Positions 28,558-40,728 of a DNA stretch of 63,679 nucleotides are shown in pieces (within the stretch, counting starts at the first letter, position 1; each line of letters starts with the position of its first letter). The position numbers and the translations under genes were made by a program. The stretch is from Xenorhabdus koppenhoeferi (GTDB lineage: Bacteria > Pseudomonadota > Gammaproteobacteria > Enterobacterales > Enterobacteriaceae). The stretch covers positions 1-63,679 of the forward strand of contig NZ_FPBJ01000020.1 of NCBI RefSeq assembly GCF_900116635.1, given 5' to 3'. The notes beneath the pieces were generated by a model, which saw only the letters and a program-made list of their open reading frames with translations, did no database searches and was not told the DNA's origin.

Positions 28558-30045
28558 GTGGCAGATCGTAATTTACGCGATTTACTGGCTCCATGGGGTG
28601 TTAATACACCGGGGCTTCCGCTGCGCGAAATGACATTGGACAGCCGTAAGGCGGCTGCCGGAGATCTGTTTATTGCCGTTCAGGGGCACCAGACAGATGG
28701 TCGAAAATATATTCCTCAAGCCATCGCTCAAGGTGTTGCTGCGGTGATTGCAGAAGCGAAGGGAAAAACGGATAACGGCACAATACAGAAAATGCACGGG
28801 GTGCCTGTTATCTATTTGAATGATTTAAATAATAAATTGTCAAAATTAGCTGGTGAATTTTATCAACATCCTGGTAATAAACTAAAATTGGTGGGTGTTA
28901 CCGGAACCAACGGGAAAACGACAACAACACAATTGCTGGCGCAATGGAGCCAGGGGCTTGGAGAAACCAGCGCTGTGATGGGGACGGTGGGAAATGGCCT
29001 GCTGGGCATGGTTGTGCCAAGCGAAAATACCACCGGTTCTGCTGTTGATATTCAGCTTGATTTACAGCAACTCGTTAATCAAAACGCAACTTTTGCCGCG
29101 ATGGAAGTTTCTTCACATGGACTGATTCAGGGAAGGGTGGCCGCATTGCCATTTCAAGCTGCCATTTTCACTAATTTAAGCCGAGATCACCTTGATTATC
29201 ATGGTGACATGGAAAATTACGAAAATGCTAAATGGATGTTGTTTAGCCGTCATGATGCGAAACAGAAAATCATCAATGCTGATGATGGGGTAGGGCAGAA
29301 GTGGTTGTCTCGCTTACCTGAGGCTGTTGCTGTTACGATGGAAAACCGTTTGCCGGAAAATTGGCTTGGGCGTTGGTTATCAGCCGAAGAGGTGAATTAT
29401 CACGACAAAGGCGCATCCATTGCGTTTACCTCAAGTTGGGGAAATGGAACGCTGAGTAGTCCTTTAATGGGAGCATTCAATGTCAGTAATTTGTTATTGG
29501 CACTGGCTACTTTGCTGTCATTGGAATATCCCTTGGACAAATTGCTGGCAACCGTATCTTGTCTGGAACCCGTTTGTGGTCGCATGGAAGTTTTTACTGC
29601 TGCGGGTCGCCCTACTGTTGTTGTCGATTACGCCCATACACCGGATGCTTTGGAAAAAGCATTGTCTGCGGCTCGGCTGCACTGTAAAGGGCAACTCTGG
29701 TGCGTATTTGGTTGTGGCGGTGATCGTGACAAAGGCAAGCGTCCGCTGATGGGAGGGGTTGCAGAACAGGGGGCGGATCGGGTGGTTGTCACTGATGACA
29801 ATCCTCGCAGTGAGGAACCACAAGCAATTGTAGCGGATATTCTGGCTGGATTTATCGATCCGGGACGGGCGATGGCGATTTATGGACGTGTTGAGGCTGT
29901 TACCAGTGCCATTATGCAGGCAACCGAAGACGATGTTGTTCTGGTTGCAGGTAAAGGCCATGAAGATTACCAACTGATCGGCAATCGCCGTTTGGATTAC
30001 TCAGATCGCCTGACCGTATCTCGTTTGCTGGGGGTAATCGCATGA
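28558..30045 (+). CDS. murE: UDP-MurNAc-tripeptide ligase MurE
   Basis: Adds meso-diaminopimelate to UDP-MurNAc-L-Ala-D-Glu. GTG start at 28558, after AGAGG, gives 495 aa. The ATP loop [14 protein letters not shown] lies at about 117-130. The [10 protein letters not shown] motif (near 418) carries the DNPR signature for meso-DAP rather than lysine, as expected in a Gram-negative. It overlaps murF by 4 bases (ATGA). Confidence 0.97.
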   Translation: MADRNLRDLLAPWGVNTPGLPLREMTLDSRKAAAGDLFIAVQGHQTDGRKYIPQAIAQGVAAVIAEAKGKTDNGTIQKMHGVPVIYLNDLNNKLSKLAGEFYQHPGNKLKLVGVTGTNGKTTTTQLLAQWSQGLGETSAVMGTVGNGLLGMVVPSENTTGSAVDIQLDLQQLVNQNATFAAMEVSSHGLIQGRVAALPFQAAIFTNLSRDHLDYHGDMENYENAKWMLFSRHDAKQKIINADDGVGQKWLSRLPEAVAVTMENRLPENWLGRWLSAEEVNYHDKGASIAFTSSWGNGTLSSPLMGAFNVSNLLLALATLLSLEYPLDKLLATVSCLEPVCGRMEVFTAAGRPTVVVDYAHTPDALEKALSAARLHCKGQLWCVFGCGGDRDKGKRPLMGGVAEQGADRVVVTDDNPRSEEPQAIVADILAGFIDPGRAMAIYGRVEAVTSAIMQATEDDVVLVAGKGHEDYQLIGNRRLDYSDRLTVSRLLGVIA

Positions 30046-31424
30046 TCCCACTGACACTCCAGCAACTGGCACAATTAACTAATGGTGCTTTACACCACGT
30101 AACTGAACAGCAATCTGCTGTTCTCCGAATTAATACAGTAGAAACTGATAGCCGCAAAATCGTAAATGGTGGTTTGTTTATTGCCTTAAAAGGCGAAAAA
30201 TTTGATGCCCATGATTTCGCGGCCAATGTAGTTAAGCAGGGCGCAGGAGCCTTATTAGTCAGCCGTCGTCTTGATATTGGCTGCCCGCAGGTGGTGGTGA
30301 AAGACACTCGTCTGGCGATGGGAAAACTGGCGGGTTGGGTTCGTCAGCAAAGTAAGGCACGAGTCGTGGCTTTAACTGGGTCATCAGGAAAAACATCCGT
30401 GAAAGAGATGACGGCGGCTATTTTGCGTCAATGCGGTAATACGCTTTATACCTCTGGTAACTTCAATAATGATATTGGCGTGCCATTGACGCTGTTCAGA
30501 CTCACTAACGACCACCAATTTGCCGTCATTGAGCTAGGTGCCAACCATATTGGTGAGATTGCTTATACCACTGAAATGACTCGTCCTGAAAGTGCGTTGG
30601 TCAATAATCTGTTTTCTGCTCATCTTGAGGGATTCGGTTCTCTTTCTGGCGTTGCAAAAGCAAAAGGCGAGATTTTTAAAGACCTTGCTCCAGGCGGGAC
30701 AGCCATAATCAATCTGGAGAGTAATGATTGGGATAATTGGCAGCACAGCATCAATAAACAGCAGAGAGTGTGGTGTTTCTCCGTTGCCCCTACAGCTGAC
30801 GCTGATTTTTACGCGACAGAAATTTCGGAACAACCACTGGCAACGCATTTTTGTCTCCATACCCCGGTCGGAAATATCAACCTGATACTGCCATTGCCGG
30901 GAAGGCACAATATTGCCAATGCGCTGGCTGCCAGTGCTCTGGCAATTTCTGTTGGTGCATCGCTGGAGGATATTCGTGCTGGGTTATCGGAGCTTAAGGC
31001 TGTTTCGGGGCGTTTATTCCCCATCCATCTTGCAGCGGGAAAAGTGGTGCTGGACGACACCTATAACGCCAATACAGGCTCCATGATTGCCGCTGCGAAT
31101 GTGTTATCACAAATGCCCGGTTACCGTGTCATGGTTGTTGGCGATATGGGAGAGCTTGGGAAGCAGACAATTGAATGTCACCGTGAGGTGGGAGAAGCGG
31201 TGGCATCGACAGATATCGATAAGGTATTTAGCGTCGGTACTCTCAGCTCCCATATTAGTGTCGCAAGTGGTCGGGGACAGCATTTCGCAAGCAAGGCTGA
31301 ATTAATTGCAACGTTGCTCTCTTTACTGGAACAGCATGAAATGATTTCAATACTAATCAAAGGTTCACGCAGTACCGCAATGGAAGAGGTAGTGAACACA
31401 TTGAAGGAGAACTTCCAATGTTAG
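30042..31424 (+). CDS. murF: D-Ala-D-Ala adding ligase MurF
   Basis: Joins D-Ala-D-Ala to UDP-MurNAc-tripeptide. 460 aa, with the ATP loop [11 protein letters not shown] at about 110-120, the [19 protein letters not shown] block near 197-215 and the C-terminal NANTGSM region. It begins in the 4-base overlap with murE and overlaps mraY by 7 bases, implying translational coupling. Confidence 0.96.
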   Translation: MIPLTLQQLAQLTNGALHHVTEQQSAVLRINTVETDSRKIVNGGLFIALKGEKFDAHDFAANVVKQGAGALLVSRRLDIGCPQVVVKDTRLAMGKLAGWVRQQSKARVVALTGSSGKTSVKEMTAAILRQCGNTLYTSGNFNNDIGVPLTLFRLTNDHQFAVIELGANHIGEIAYTTEMTRPESALVNNLFSAHLEGFGSLSGVAKAKGEIFKDLAPGGTAIINLESNDWDNWQHSINKQQRVWCFSVAPTADADFYATEISEQPLATHFCLHTPVGNINLILPLPGRHNIANALAASALAISVGASLEDIRAGLSELKAVSGRLFPIHLAAGKVVLDDTYNANTGSMIAAANVLSQMPGYRVMVVGDMGELGKQTIECHREVGEAVASTDIDKVFSVGTLSSHISVASGRGQHFASKAELIATLLSLLEQHEMISILIKGSRSTAMEEVVNTLKENFQC

Positions 31425-32500
31425 TTTGGCTAGCCGAGTATCTGGTTCAGTATCATACCGGTTTTAACGTCTTTTCCTATCTGTCGTTCAGAGCTATCGT
31501 CGGCTTGCTTACAGCACTGTTTATCGCATTGTGGATGGGGCCAACCTTGATTTCTTATCTGCAAAAATTGCAGATAGGTCAGGTTGTGCGTGACAACGGC
31601 CCAGAATCCCACTTCAGCAAGCGTGGAACGCCAACGATGGGCGGATTGCTGATCCTGTTTTCCATCACCATTTCTATTTTGTTGTGGGCACGTCTGAATA
31701 ACCCATATGTTTGGTGCGTACTGGTGGTGTTGATAGGTTACGGCATTGTGGGGTTTGTGGACGACTATCGGAAGGTTGTTCGCAAAGATACCAAGGGGTT
31801 GATTGCACGCTGGAAGTATTTCTGGCAATCCATATTGGCATTGGGTATGGCGTTTGTAATGTACAGCATTGGCAAAGGTACTCCAGCAACGCAATTGGTC
31901 GTGCCGTTCTTCAAAGAAGTCATGCCGCAACTCGGGTTGCTTTACATTTTGTTGGCCTATTTCGTGATCGTGGGAACCAGTAATGCAGTGAATTTGACCG
32001 ATGGTCTGGATGGTCTGGCTATCATGCCTACTGTATTGGTCGCAGCGGGTTTTGCATTAGTGGCATGGGCAACAGGCAACGTGAATTTTGCCAACTATTT
32101 GCATATCCCTTACCTGAATCATGCGGGTGAGTTGGTCATTGTCTGTACTGCCATTGTAGGCGCCGGGTTGGGCTTCTTGTGGTTCAACACCTATCCGGCA
32201 CAGGTATTCATGGGTGATGTGGGTTCACTGGCTCTGGGTGGTGCATTAGGAACTATCGCTGTTTTACTGCGTCAGGAATTCCTGCTGGTCATTATGGGCG
32301 GGGTATTTGTGGTAGAAACACTGTCTGTCATTTTGCAGGTGGGTTCGTTCAAACTGCGTGGACAACGGATTTTCCGCATGGCACCTATTCACCATCACTA
32401 TGAATTGAAAGGCTGGCCGGAACCACGCGTTATTGTGCGTTTCTGGATTATTTCTTTGATGCTGGTACTGATTGGTCTGGCAACGCTGAAGGTACGTTAA
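31418..32500 (+). CDS. mraY: Phospho-MurNAc-pentapeptide translocase MraY
   Basis: Inner-membrane enzyme that makes lipid I from UDP-MurNAc-pentapeptide and undecaprenyl phosphate. 360 aa with ten predicted membrane segments. The signature motifs are GTPTMGG (about 70), VGFVDDYRK (Asp pair near 115), [10 protein letters not shown] (near 190, metal-binding Asp) and the cytoplasmic [13 protein letters not shown] (about 321-333). Confidence 0.97.
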   Translation: MLVWLAEYLVQYHTGFNVFSYLSFRAIVGLLTALFIALWMGPTLISYLQKLQIGQVVRDNGPESHFSKRGTPTMGGLLILFSITISILLWARLNNPYVWCVLVVLIGYGIVGFVDDYRKVVRKDTKGLIARWKYFWQSILALGMAFVMYSIGKGTPATQLVVPFFKEVMPQLGLLYILLAYFVIVGTSNAVNLTDGLDGLAIMPTVLVAAGFALVAWATGNVNFANYLHIPYLNHAGELVIVCTAIVGAGLGFLWFNTYPAQVFMGDVGSLALGGALGTIAVLLRQEFLLVIMGGVFVVETLSVILQVGSFKLRGQRIFRMAPIHHHYELKGWPEPRVIVRFWIISLMLVLIGLATLKVR

Positions 32501-32502
32501 TC

Positions 32503-33828
32503 ATGGCTGAGTTATTCATGACTAAATACGGGGATAAAAAAATCGTTATCGTCGGGTTGGGCCTTACGGGCCTTTCCTGCGTTGATTTTTTCATCACACG
32601 TGGTGTGATTCCGCGCGTGATGGATACCCGTATAGTACCACCGGGCAGCGATAGGCTGCCTGATGACGTTGAGTGTCACACTGGAAGTTTAAATGCCCAA
32701 TGGCTGATGAATGCTGATTTAATTGTTATCAGCCCGGGGATTGCGTTGGCAACCCCTGAATTACAAGCAGCGGCGGATGCTGGTGTTGAAATTATCGTTG
32801 ATATTGAGCTGTTTTGTCGTGTGGCAACGGCCCCGATTGTTGCCATAACGGGTTCAAACGGTAAAAGCACCGTGACTGTGCTAGTGGGTGCAATGGCAAA
32901 AGAAGCTGGATGGCAGGTTGGTGTGGGCGGAAATATCGGGGTTCCTGCACTGGAATTACTGAAAAAACCTTGCCAATTGTATGTATTGGAGCTTTCCAGT
33001 TTTCAGCTCGAAACCACTTACAGCCTAAAAGCCGCAGCCGCAACCGTGCTGAATGTGACTGAAGACCATATGGTTCGTTACCCGAAAGGGTTATCACAAT
33101 ACCGTGCGGCAAAACTGCGTATCTATGATCAAGCAAAAGTATGCGTAGTGAATGCGCTGGATGAACTGACCTGGCCGATAGAAAGCAAGAGTAGTGGCTA
33201 TATCCGCTTTGGTGTGGATAGCGGTGATTATCAGCTTGATAGTGAACATCAACAATTGGTGGTCAATCAATGTCCTGTATTAGCAACCCGCGACATGCAA
33301 TTGGCCGGGCAACATAACTATGCTAACGGTCTGGCGGCATTGGCACTGGCAGATGCTGTAGGTATTCCTCGTGAAGCCAGTATTCAGGCATTGCGTACAT
33401 ATTCGGGGCTGGATCACCGTTTTCAGGTCGTCCATATGAGAAATGGTGTTCGCTGGGTCAATGACTCCAAGGCAACCAATGTCGGTAGCACACAGGCCGC
33501 TCTCAGTGGATTGAAAGTAGAAGGTACGCTCTATCTTTTAGTCGGTGGAGATGGAAAAGCGGCTGATTTTGCTCCTCTTAAGCCCTACCTATCGGCGAGT
33601 AATATTCGTCTTTACTGTTTCGGCCGCGATGGGAGGCAGCTGGCGCAACTGCGTCCTGAAATCGCAACACTGACAGAAACGATGGAGCAGGCAATGAGAG
33701 AAATCGCATCCAGGCTGGTCGCTGGCGATATGGTACTGCTGTCTCCCGCCTGTGCGAGCTTTGATCAATTCAGTGGGTTCGAACATCGTGGCCATGAATT
33801 TGCCCGTTTGGCAGAGGAGCTAGGCTGA
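32503..33828 (+). CDS. murD: UDP-MurNAc-L-Ala:D-Glu ligase MurD
   Basis: Adds D-glutamate to UDP-MurNAc-L-alanine. 441 aa; the ATP loop [11 protein letters not shown] has K121. The UDP-binding Rossmann start is [18 protein letters not shown]. The C-terminal blocks [17 protein letters not shown] and [17 protein letters not shown] sequence are intact. One oddity: the TEDHM motif is followed by V191 (DHMVRY) where the family usually has Asp (DHMDRY); the codon is GTT, one base from GAT. A second in-frame ATG at 32518 could be the start. Confidence 0.95.
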   Translation: MAELFMTKYGDKKIVIVGLGLTGLSCVDFFITRGVIPRVMDTRIVPPGSDRLPDDVECHTGSLNAQWLMNADLIVISPGIALATPELQAAADAGVEIIVDIELFCRVATAPIVAITGSNGKSTVTVLVGAMAKEAGWQVGVGGNIGVPALELLKKPCQLYVLELSSFQLETTYSLKAAAATVLNVTEDHMVRYPKGLSQYRAAKLRIYDQAKVCVVNALDELTWPIESKSSGYIRFGVDSGDYQLDSEHQQLVVNQCPVLATRDMQLAGQHNYANGLAALALADAVGIPREASIQALRTYSGLDHRFQVVHMRNGVRWVNDSKATNVGSTQAALSGLKVEGTLYLLVGGDGKAADFAPLKPYLSASNIRLYCFGRDGRQLAQLRPEIATLTETMEQAMREIASRLVAGDMVLLSPACASFDQFSGFEHRGHEFARLAEELG

Positions 33829-35021
33829 TGACTATTCCAGGTTTCGGTAAATTTAAAAATTGGCTGGCGGGAAATGTGGAAGCCGATACCACAGATATCG
33901 TCATGTATGATCGTACCCTGGTCTGGATGATATTGGGGTTGGCTGCGCTCGGTTTTATCATGGTGACATCAGCCTCAATGCCTGTTGGTCAACGTCTTGC
34001 TAAAGATCCGTTTATCTTTGCGCAACGTGATGCGATTTACTTGGGGCTATGCTTTTTCTTGTCTTTGATCACACTGCGCATTCCAATGGCGTTCTGGCAA
34101 CGTTACAGCTATGTCATGTTGTTCGGCACAATCATGATGTTAGTTGTGGTGCTCTTTGTCGGTAGCTCAGTTAATGGCGCATCACGTTGGGTAGCGATGG
34201 GCCCATTGCGTATTCAGCCCGCTGAATTATCAAAATTATCGCTTTTTTGTTACCTTTCCAGCTATCTGGTCAGAAAAGTAGAGGAAGTGAGAAACAATTT
34301 CTGGGGATTCTGCAAGCCGATGGGGGTCATGATTGCATTGGCTATTTTACTGCTGGCTCAGCCTGATTTGGGAACCGTGATTGTATTGTTTGTCACAACA
34401 CTGACATTGCTGTTTCTGGCGGGTGCGAAGTTGTGGCAATTCCTTGCCATCATTGGTTGCGGAATATTTGCCGTTTGCGTACTGATTATCGCTGAGCCTT
34501 ACCGTATACGCAGGGTGACCTCTTTTCTGAATCCGTGGGAGGATCCGTTCGGTAGCGGTTATCAGTTAACCCAGTCATTAATGGCATTCGGTCGCGGAGA
34601 TTTCTTCGGGCAAGGCTTGGGAAATTCAGTTCAGAAATTGGAGTATCTGCCTGAAGCGCATACTGATTTTATTTTCTCAATTATTGCTGAGGAATTAGGT
34701 TATTTCGGTGTGGTTTTAGTGTTGGCAATGGTATTCTTCGTCGCTTTCCGCGCAATGATGATTGGTCACCGGGCATTACAGCTTGATCAACGGTTTTCTG
34801 GTTTTCTGGCTTGTGCAATCGGTATCTGGTTCAGCTTTCAGACATTCATCAATGTAGGGGCAGCGGCGGGTATATTGCCAACAAAAGGTCTGACGTTGCC
34901 TCTGGTGAGTTACGGTGGTTCGAGTCTGATTGTGATGTCAACGGCTATCGTGTTGTTATTGCGAATTGATTATGAAGTACGTCTGGCGAAAGCACAGGCG
35001 TTCATAAGGAGCCCTAAATGA
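33828..35021 (+). CDS. ftsW: Septal peptidoglycan glycosyltransferase FtsW
   Basis: SEDS-family polymerase that works with FtsI. 397 aa with ten membrane segments; the N-terminus (1-35) is cytoplasmic. Family motifs include [18 protein letters not shown] (about 131), the loop with [22 protein letters not shown] (about 228-249) and the late [17 protein letters not shown] block (about 345-361). It shares one base with the murD stop and overlaps murG by 4 bases. Confidence 0.96.
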   Translation: MTIPGFGKFKNWLAGNVEADTTDIVMYDRTLVWMILGLAALGFIMVTSASMPVGQRLAKDPFIFAQRDAIYLGLCFFLSLITLRIPMAFWQRYSYVMLFGTIMMLVVVLFVGSSVNGASRWVAMGPLRIQPAELSKLSLFCYLSSYLVRKVEEVRNNFWGFCKPMGVMIALAILLLAQPDLGTVIVLFVTTLTLLFLAGAKLWQFLAIIGCGIFAVCVLIIAEPYRIRRVTSFLNPWEDPFGSGYQLTQSLMAFGRGDFFGQGLGNSVQKLEYLPEAHTDFIFSIIAEELGYFGVVLVLAMVFFVAFRAMMIGHRALQLDQRFSGFLACAIGIWFSFQTFINVGAAAGILPTKGLTLPLVSYGGSSLIVMSTAIVLLLRIDYEVRLAKAQAFIRSPK

Positions 35022-36109
35022 GTGGCAAAAACCGGCGATTAATGGTGATGGCAGGTGGTACGGGCGGTCATGTGTTTCCGGGACTGGCGGTTGCCCATCA
35101 TTTAAAAGAGCAGGGGTGGGAAATCCGCTGGTTGGGAACCTCTGATCGCATGGAAGCCGATTTAGTGCCGAAACATGGTATTGATATCGAATTTATTCAA
35201 ATTTCAGGATTGAGGGGCAAAGGAATCAAAGCATTGCTGGCCGCTCCTATAAGAATTTTTAAGGCAATCCGGCAGGCAAAAGCCATTATGCAACGTTATC
35301 AGCCGGATGTCGTACTGGGCATGGGCGGATATGTTTCTGGGCCGGGTGGAATAGCTGCATGGTTATGTGGCATTCCGGTTGTATTACATGAACAAAATGG
35401 TATTGCCGGGCTGACCAATCGCTGGTTGGCTAAAATTGCAAAAACGGTTTTACAGGCCTTTCCGGGCGCATTTCCTAATGCATTAGTTGTTGGTAACCCT
35501 GTACGGGAAGATGTACTGGCTCTACCCGTACCTGAGCAGCGTTTGAGTGGGCGTGAAGGCCCTGTGCGGATTCTGATTGTGGGTGGCAGTCAGGGGGCGA
35601 GGATTTTAAACCAAACTATGCCAGATGTGGCGGCTCGTTTGGGGGATAAAATCACGTTATGGCATCAGGCCGGAAAAGGTGCTCAGGAAGAAACGCAGAA
35701 AAGATATGAAAATTCAGCCGCATATGAATTCAAAGTAACTGAATTTATTGATGATATGGCGCAGGCTTATGCGTGGGCAGATATTGTAGTGTGTCGCTCT
35801 GGCGCACTGACGGTCAGCGAAATTTCTGCTGCGGGTTTACCCGCGATCTTTGTTCCATTTCAACATAAAGATCGCCAGCAGTATTGGAATGCTTTGCCAT
35901 TGGAAAAAGTGGGAGCCGCGAAGATACTCGAGCAGCCCATATTTACGGTAGATGCCGTAGCAGAACTGTTAATGCAGTGGCAACGCCCGCAATTACTGGA
36001 GATGGCAGAAAAGTCACGCTCAGTCGCCATTATCAATGCAACTGAGCGTGTGGCAGCAGCGCTGATTGATGCTGCTGAAAATCATTCAGGCCGTTCTGGT
36101 TCTAAATAG
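35018..36109 (+). CDS. murG: Lipid II synthase MurG
   Basis: Transfers GlcNAc from UDP-GlcNAc to lipid I on the cytoplasmic face. 363 aa of the GT-B fold. Glycine loops are visible: [16 protein letters not shown] (11-26), [12 protein letters not shown] (about 102-113), and the UDP-GlcNAc site [11 protein letters not shown] (about 187) and [20 protein letters not shown] 58-base gap, including a likely ribosome-binding region, precedes murC. Confidence 0.96.
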   Translation: MSGKNRRLMVMAGGTGGHVFPGLAVAHHLKEQGWEIRWLGTSDRMEADLVPKHGIDIEFIQISGLRGKGIKALLAAPIRIFKAIRQAKAIMQRYQPDVVLGMGGYVSGPGGIAAWLCGIPVVLHEQNGIAGLTNRWLAKIAKTVLQAFPGAFPNALVVGNPVREDVLALPVPEQRLSGREGPVRILIVGGSQGARILNQTMPDVAARLGDKITLWHQAGKGAQEETQKRYENSAAYEFKVTEFIDDMAQAYAWADIVVCRSGALTVSEISAAGLPAIFVPFQHKDRQQYWNALPLEKVGAAKILEQPIFTVDAVAELLMQWQRPQLLEMAEKSRSVAIINATERVAAALIDAAENHSGRSGSK

Positions 36110-36167
36110 CATTCTAGTAAGTAGAAAGAAGAACGGCGACGTAAACATAACGAGTGAAGATTAAAAC

Positions 36168-37643
36168 GTGAATACACAACAGTTGGCGAAATTAAGAGCT
36201 TTAGTGCCTGAGATGAGAAAAGTCAGGCATATCCACTTTGTCGGCATTGGTGGTGCTGGCATGGGTGGCATCGCCGAGGTGTTGGCTAATGAAGGTTATC
36301 AGATAAGCGGTTCTGATCTGGCACCCAACCCAGTCACACAACAGCTGATTGCACTGGGTGCAAACATTTATTTTAATCACCGACCGGAAAATGTACGGGG
36401 TGCCAGTGTTGTGGTTGCATCCACTGCCATTCCTGCGGATAACCCTGAGATTATGGCGGCTCGTGAAGCCCGCATTCCGGTGATCCGCCGCGCAGAAATG
36501 CTGGCAGAGCTGATGCGTTACCGCCACGGTATTGCTATCGCGGGAACACATGGAAAAACCACGACAACCGCAATGGTTGCTGGCATCTATGCACAGGCGG
36601 GCCTTGATCCGACATTCGTCAATGGCGGTTTGGTAAAAGCGGCGGGTACACATGCACGTTTAGGTAGCAGCCGTTACCTGATAGCAGAAGCAGATGAAAG
36701 CGACGCTTCATTCCTGCATTTGCAGCCCATGATGGCGATTGTCACCAATATTGAAGCTGATCACATGGATACCTATCAGGGAAATTTCGAAAATCTGAAA
36801 CAGACGTTCGTTAATTTTCTACATAATTTGCCGTTTTATGGTCGTGCAGTGATGTGCATTGATGATCCTGTCGTGAAGGAATTGATTCCCCGCATTGGGC
36901 GTTATGTTACGACTTACGGCTTCAGTGAAGAAGCAGATGTCTGTATTACCCATTATGAGCAGAAAGGAGCTCAGGGATTTTTCACTATCAGCCGGAATAA
37001 CCTGCCAGACCTGCATGTAGTGTTAAATGCCCCGGGACGCCACAACGCATTGAATGCGACGGCAGCGGTAGCAGTAGCAACAGAAGAAGGCATTAATGAT
37101 GCTGCAATTCTGACAGCGCTGGCAGAGTTTCAGGGAACGGGACGCCGATTTGATTTTCTGGGGGAATTTGCCCTCAAACATATCAATAACAAAGAAGGTG
37201 GCGTGATGTTGGTTGATGATTATGGCCATCACCCAACCGAAGTTGATGCCACGATCAAAGCTGCGCGGGCTGGCTGGACGGATAAACGTATTGTGATGGT
37301 ATTTCAGCCCCATCGTTATACGAGAACCCGTGATTTATATGATGATTTCGCTGATGTTTTAAGTCAGGTAGATGTTCTATTGATGCTGGATGTATATGCC
37401 GCAGGTGAAACCCCGATCCCAGGGGCAGATAGTCGTTCTTTATGCCGGACTATCCGTAGCCGTGGGAAACTGGAACCAATTTTTGTGTCAGATTCAGAGC
37501 AAATTTCATCCATACTGTCACGGGTTATGGAAAACAATGACTTAGTTTTGGTTCAGGGTGCCGGTAATATCGGTAAAATAGCGCGCAATCTGGCTGAAAC
37601 AAAAATGCAGCCATCTTTTAATGAGGGAGAGCATCATGGTTGA
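36168..37643 (+). CDS. murC: UDP-MurNAc:L-Ala ligase MurC
   Basis: First amino-acid addition to UDP-MurNAc. GTG start at 36168, giving [34 protein letters not shown] as in E. coli, 491 aa. The ATP loop is [16 protein letters not shown] at about 122-137; [12 protein letters not shown] and [11 protein letters not shown] are standard family sites. It overlaps the ddlB start by 8 bases. Confidence 0.97.
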   Translation: MNTQQLAKLRALVPEMRKVRHIHFVGIGGAGMGGIAEVLANEGYQISGSDLAPNPVTQQLIALGANIYFNHRPENVRGASVVVASTAIPADNPEIMAAREARIPVIRRAEMLAELMRYRHGIAIAGTHGKTTTTAMVAGIYAQAGLDPTFVNGGLVKAAGTHARLGSSRYLIAEADESDASFLHLQPMMAIVTNIEADHMDTYQGNFENLKQTFVNFLHNLPFYGRAVMCIDDPVVKELIPRIGRYVTTYGFSEEADVCITHYEQKGAQGFFTISRNNLPDLHVVLNAPGRHNALNATAAVAVATEEGINDAAILTALAEFQGTGRRFDFLGEFALKHINNKEGGVMLVDDYGHHPTEVDATIKAARAGWTDKRIVMVFQPHRYTRTRDLYDDFADVLSQVDVLLMLDVYAAGETPIPGADSRSLCRTIRSRGKLEPIFVSDSEQISSILSRVMENNDLVLVQGAGNIGKIARNLAETKMQPSFNEGEHHG

Positions 37644-38556
37644 TAAAGTTGCAGTTTTGTTGGGCGGAACGTCTGCTGAACGTGAAGTTTCACTGCAATC
37701 AGGGCAGTCAGTTTTGGCTGGGCTGAAAAAAGCGGGCATTAATGCTTATTCAGTTGATACAAAAGACTTTGATGTGACTAAACTCAAAGAAGAGGGGTTC
37801 AGTAAAGTTTTTATCGCTTTGCATGGCCGTGGTGGTGAAGATGGTACTTTGCAAGGTTTACTAGAGTTTTTACAGCTTCCTTACACAGGCAGTGGTGTGA
37901 TGGCATCAGCTCTGTCAATGGACAAATTACGTACAAAACAGCTATGGCAGGGAGCAAAACTGCCTATTTCTTCTTATGTTGCGATTAATTTTCAAAAATT
38001 TAAACAAATTAGTGAATTTCAACTCAAAGATTATGTCCGAGAATTAGGTCTACCGTTAATGGTCAAACCAAATCTGGAAGGTTCCAGTGTGGGCATGACC
38101 AAAGTGAATGACTATTCTGAACTGCGTGGTGCATTAGAACTGGCATTCAAATATGACAGCAATATATTGATTGAGGAATGGTTGTTTGGCCCTGAATATA
38201 CCGTGGGTTTTTTGGGTGATGAAGCTCTTCCTTCTATCCGGATTCAGGCTCCTGATGTGTTTTATGACTACGATGCGAAATATATTTCCAACGAAACACA
38301 ATACTTTTGTCCAAGTGGATTGAGTGTCGAAAAAGAGCAGGAATTGATAGATATCGCATCAAGGGCATATAAGGCACTGGGATGCAGTGGCTGGGGACGC
38401 ATTGATATCATGGATGATGGCAAAGGTAATTTCTATCTGTTAGAGGCAAATACCTCTCCGGGCATGACCAGTCATAGTCTGGTACCAATTGCCGCGCGTC
38501 AGGCCGGACTCAGTTTTTCCCAACTTGTAGCGAGAATTTTGGAATTGGCTGATTGA
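37636..38556 (+). CDS. ddlB: D-alanine:D-alanine ligase DdlB
   Basis: Makes the D-Ala-D-Ala dipeptide used by MurF. I use ATG 37636 (306 aa, as in E. coli), preceded by GGAGAG, not the upstream in-frame ATG at 37621. ATP-grasp motifs: [20 protein letters not shown] (N-terminus), [15 protein letters not shown] (about 63-77), [16 protein letters not shown] and the C-terminal [18 protein letters not shown] with the metal-binding Glu/Asn. Confidence 0.96.
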   Translation: MVDKVAVLLGGTSAEREVSLQSGQSVLAGLKKAGINAYSVDTKDFDVTKLKEEGFSKVFIALHGRGGEDGTLQGLLEFLQLPYTGSGVMASALSMDKLRTKQLWQGAKLPISSYVAINFQKFKQISEFQLKDYVRELGLPLMVKPNLEGSSVGMTKVNDYSELRGALELAFKYDSNILIEEWLFGPEYTVGFLGDEALPSIRIQAPDVFYDYDAKYISNETQYFCPSGLSVEKEQELIDIASRAYKALGCSGWGRIDIMDDGKGNFYLLEANTSPGMTSHSLVPIAARQAGLSFSQLVARILELAD

Positions 38557-38557
38557 T

Positions 38558-39373
38558 ATGTCACAGGCAGCCCGGAATATCCGGGAGCGGGAGATCGAAG
38601 CTCAGGGGATACGCCCCAGTAATGGTTATCATCTGATAGGGATTATCTTCTTCCTGATGGTAATCGGCACTATCATATGGGGGGGCTGGATGACGCTGGA
38701 CTGGATGAAAGACTCTAGTAGATTACCGCTTTCAAAACTGGTGTTAACCGGTGAACGCCATTACACCACGAATGATGATGTCAGGCAGGCTATTTTGTCT
38801 CTGGGAACTCCAGGAACATTTATGACACAGGATGTCAATGTCATTCAGGAAAATATTGAACAACTGTCATGGATTCGGCAAGTTACTGTGCGTAAACAAT
38901 GGCCTGATGAACTGAAAATTCATCTGGTAGAATACGTGCCTTATGCGCGCTGGAACGATACGCAAATGCTAGATACCGAAGCTCGGGTGTTTAGTTTGCC
39001 CGTGGAACGCAGTATTAATGGGCAATACCCGATGCTGTATGGTCCTGAAAGCAAAGAAAAAGATGTATTGGAAGGATATAGCACAATGACAACTTTTCTT
39101 TCAGCACATCAAATAAAATTAAAAGCGGTGATCATGACAGCGCGTAATTCCTGGCAATTGATACTGGATAACGATATCCGGTTAGAGTTAGGAAATCGAG
39201 ATAAAATGGAACGAATAAAACGTTTTGTTGAACTTTATCCTGTTTTGTTGAAAAACATGGAAAAGCGCGTGGCTTATATCGATTTACGTTATGACAGCGG
39301 TGCTGCGGTTGGTTGGGCTCCTTTATTAACTGATGCGCCAGTTTCAATGAACGGGCAAGAAAACAAACAGTGA
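38558..39373 (+). CDS. ftsQ: Divisome protein FtsQ
   Basis: Bitopic protein that recruits FtsL-FtsB and the septal synthases. 271 aa: a cytoplasmic N-terminus (1-25), a transmembrane helix (about 24-45), a POTRA domain ([22 protein letters not shown], about 58-125) and a beta domain. It starts two bases after ddlB. Confidence 0.93.
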   Translation: MSQAARNIREREIEAQGIRPSNGYHLIGIIFFLMVIGTIIWGGWMTLDWMKDSSRLPLSKLVLTGERHYTTNDDVRQAILSLGTPGTFMTQDVNVIQENIEQLSWIRQVTVRKQWPDELKIHLVEYVPYARWNDTQMLDTEARVFSLPVERSINGQYPMLYGPESKEKDVLEGYSTMTTFLSAHQIKLKAVIMTARNSWQLILDNDIRLELGNRDKMERIKRFVELYPVLLKNMEKRVAYIDLRYDSGAAVGWAPLLTDAPVSMNGQENKQ

Positions 39374-39405
39374 CTGGTAATAATACAGAGACAGGCAGAA
39401 TAACG

Positions 39406-40662
39406 ATGATCAAATCAACGGACAGAAAATTGGTAGTTGGCCTTGAAATCGGGACAGCAAAAGTATCTGCCCTGGTTGGTGAAATTCTGCCCGATGGTAT
39501 GGTTAATATTATCGGAGTAGGAAGTTGCCCATCCCGTGGCATGGATAAAGGCGGTGTCAACGATCTTGAATCGGTTGTTAAGTGCGTCCAGCGTGCAATA
39601 GATCAGGCTGAGCTTATGGCCGATTGCCAGATCTCGTCGGTCTATTTGGCGCTTTCCGGCAAGCATATCAGTTGTCAGAACGAAATTGGTATGGTGCCGA
39701 TTTCGGAAGAAGAAGTGACGCAAGATGATGTGGACAGCGTTGTCCATACAGCCAAATCGGTTCGTGTTCGTGATGAACACCGTATTTTGCATGTAATTCC
39801 ACAGGAATACGCGATTGATTATCAGGAAGGGATTAAAAATCCAGTTGGGCTTTCTGGTGTGCGTATGCAGGCAAAAGTTCACTTGATTACCTGTCATAAC
39901 GACATGGCAAAAAATATTGTAAAAGCTGTTGAACGTTGTGGGTTGAAAGTTGACCAACTTATTTTTGCCGGACTGGCAGCAAGTTATGCTGTATTAACAG
40001 AAGACGAAAAAGAATTGGGGGTATGTGTTGTTGATATCGGCGGTGGAACGATGGACATCGCTGTATATACCGGCGGTGCATTGCGTCATACCAAGGTTAT
40101 TCCTTATGCAGGAAATGTTGTTACCAGTGATATCGCCTATGCATTTGGTACCCCCCCAAGTGATGCTGAAACCATCAAGGTTCGTCATGGATGCGCATTG
40201 GGTTCAATAGTGAGCAAAGATGAGAGCGTGGAAGTCCCAAGTGTGGGAGGACGGCCTCCCCGTAGCTTGCAGCGTCAGACGCTGGCGGAAGTAATAGAAC
40301 CCCGTTATACCGAACTGCTGAATTTGGTGAATGATGAAATTTTGCGATTGCAGGAACAGTTGCGTCAGCTGGGAGTAAAGCACCACCTGGCAGCAGGGAT
40401 TGTCCTGACAGGGGGAGGAGCCCAGATTGATGGATTGGCCGATTGTGCCCGGCGGGTATTCCATACCCAGGTTCGTATTGGTCGTCCTCTGAACATCACC
40501 GGCCTGACAGATTATGTGCAGGAGTCTTGCTACTCAACAGCAGTTGGGCTTCTGCATTATGGCAAAGAATCCCACCTTGGTGGAGATTCTGATGCCGATA
40601 AAAGAACGTCAGTGAGCGGCTGGTTTAATAAAATTAGCAACTGGCTGAAAAAAGAATTTTGA
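39406..40662 (+). CDS. ftsA: Actin-like divisome protein FtsA
   Basis: Tethers FtsZ to the membrane and recruits later divisome parts. 418 aa from ATG 39406 (MIKSTDRKLVVGLEIGTAK, matching E. coli); the earlier in-frame ATG at 39370 overlaps ftsQ and adds residues absent from the family. Nucleotide-binding segments include VCVVDIGGGTMDIAVYTGG and VLTGGGAQIDGL. The C-terminal amphipathic helix (NKISNWLKKEF) is the membrane anchor. Confidence 0.95.
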   Translation: MIKSTDRKLVVGLEIGTAKVSALVGEILPDGMVNIIGVGSCPSRGMDKGGVNDLESVVKCVQRAIDQAELMADCQISSVYLALSGKHISCQNEIGMVPISEEEVTQDDVDSVVHTAKSVRVRDEHRILHVIPQEYAIDYQEGIKNPVGLSGVRMQAKVHLITCHNDMAKNIVKAVERCGLKVDQLIFAGLAASYAVLTEDEKELGVCVVDIGGGTMDIAVYTGGALRHTKVIPYAGNVVTSDIAYAFGTPPSDAETIKVRHGCALGSIVSKDESVEVPSVGGRPPRSLQRQTLAEVIEPRYTELLNLVNDEILRLQEQLRQLGVKHHLAAGIVLTGGGAQIDGLADCARRVFHTQVRIGRPLNITGLTDYVQESCYSTAVGLLHYGKESHLGGDSDADKRTSVSGWFNKISNWLKKEF

Positions 40663-40728
40663 TTTTTTATACAGAGGCTAAGACAATGTCGCCTGCCTCG
40701 ATATAAAGGCACAAAACGGAGAGAAATT

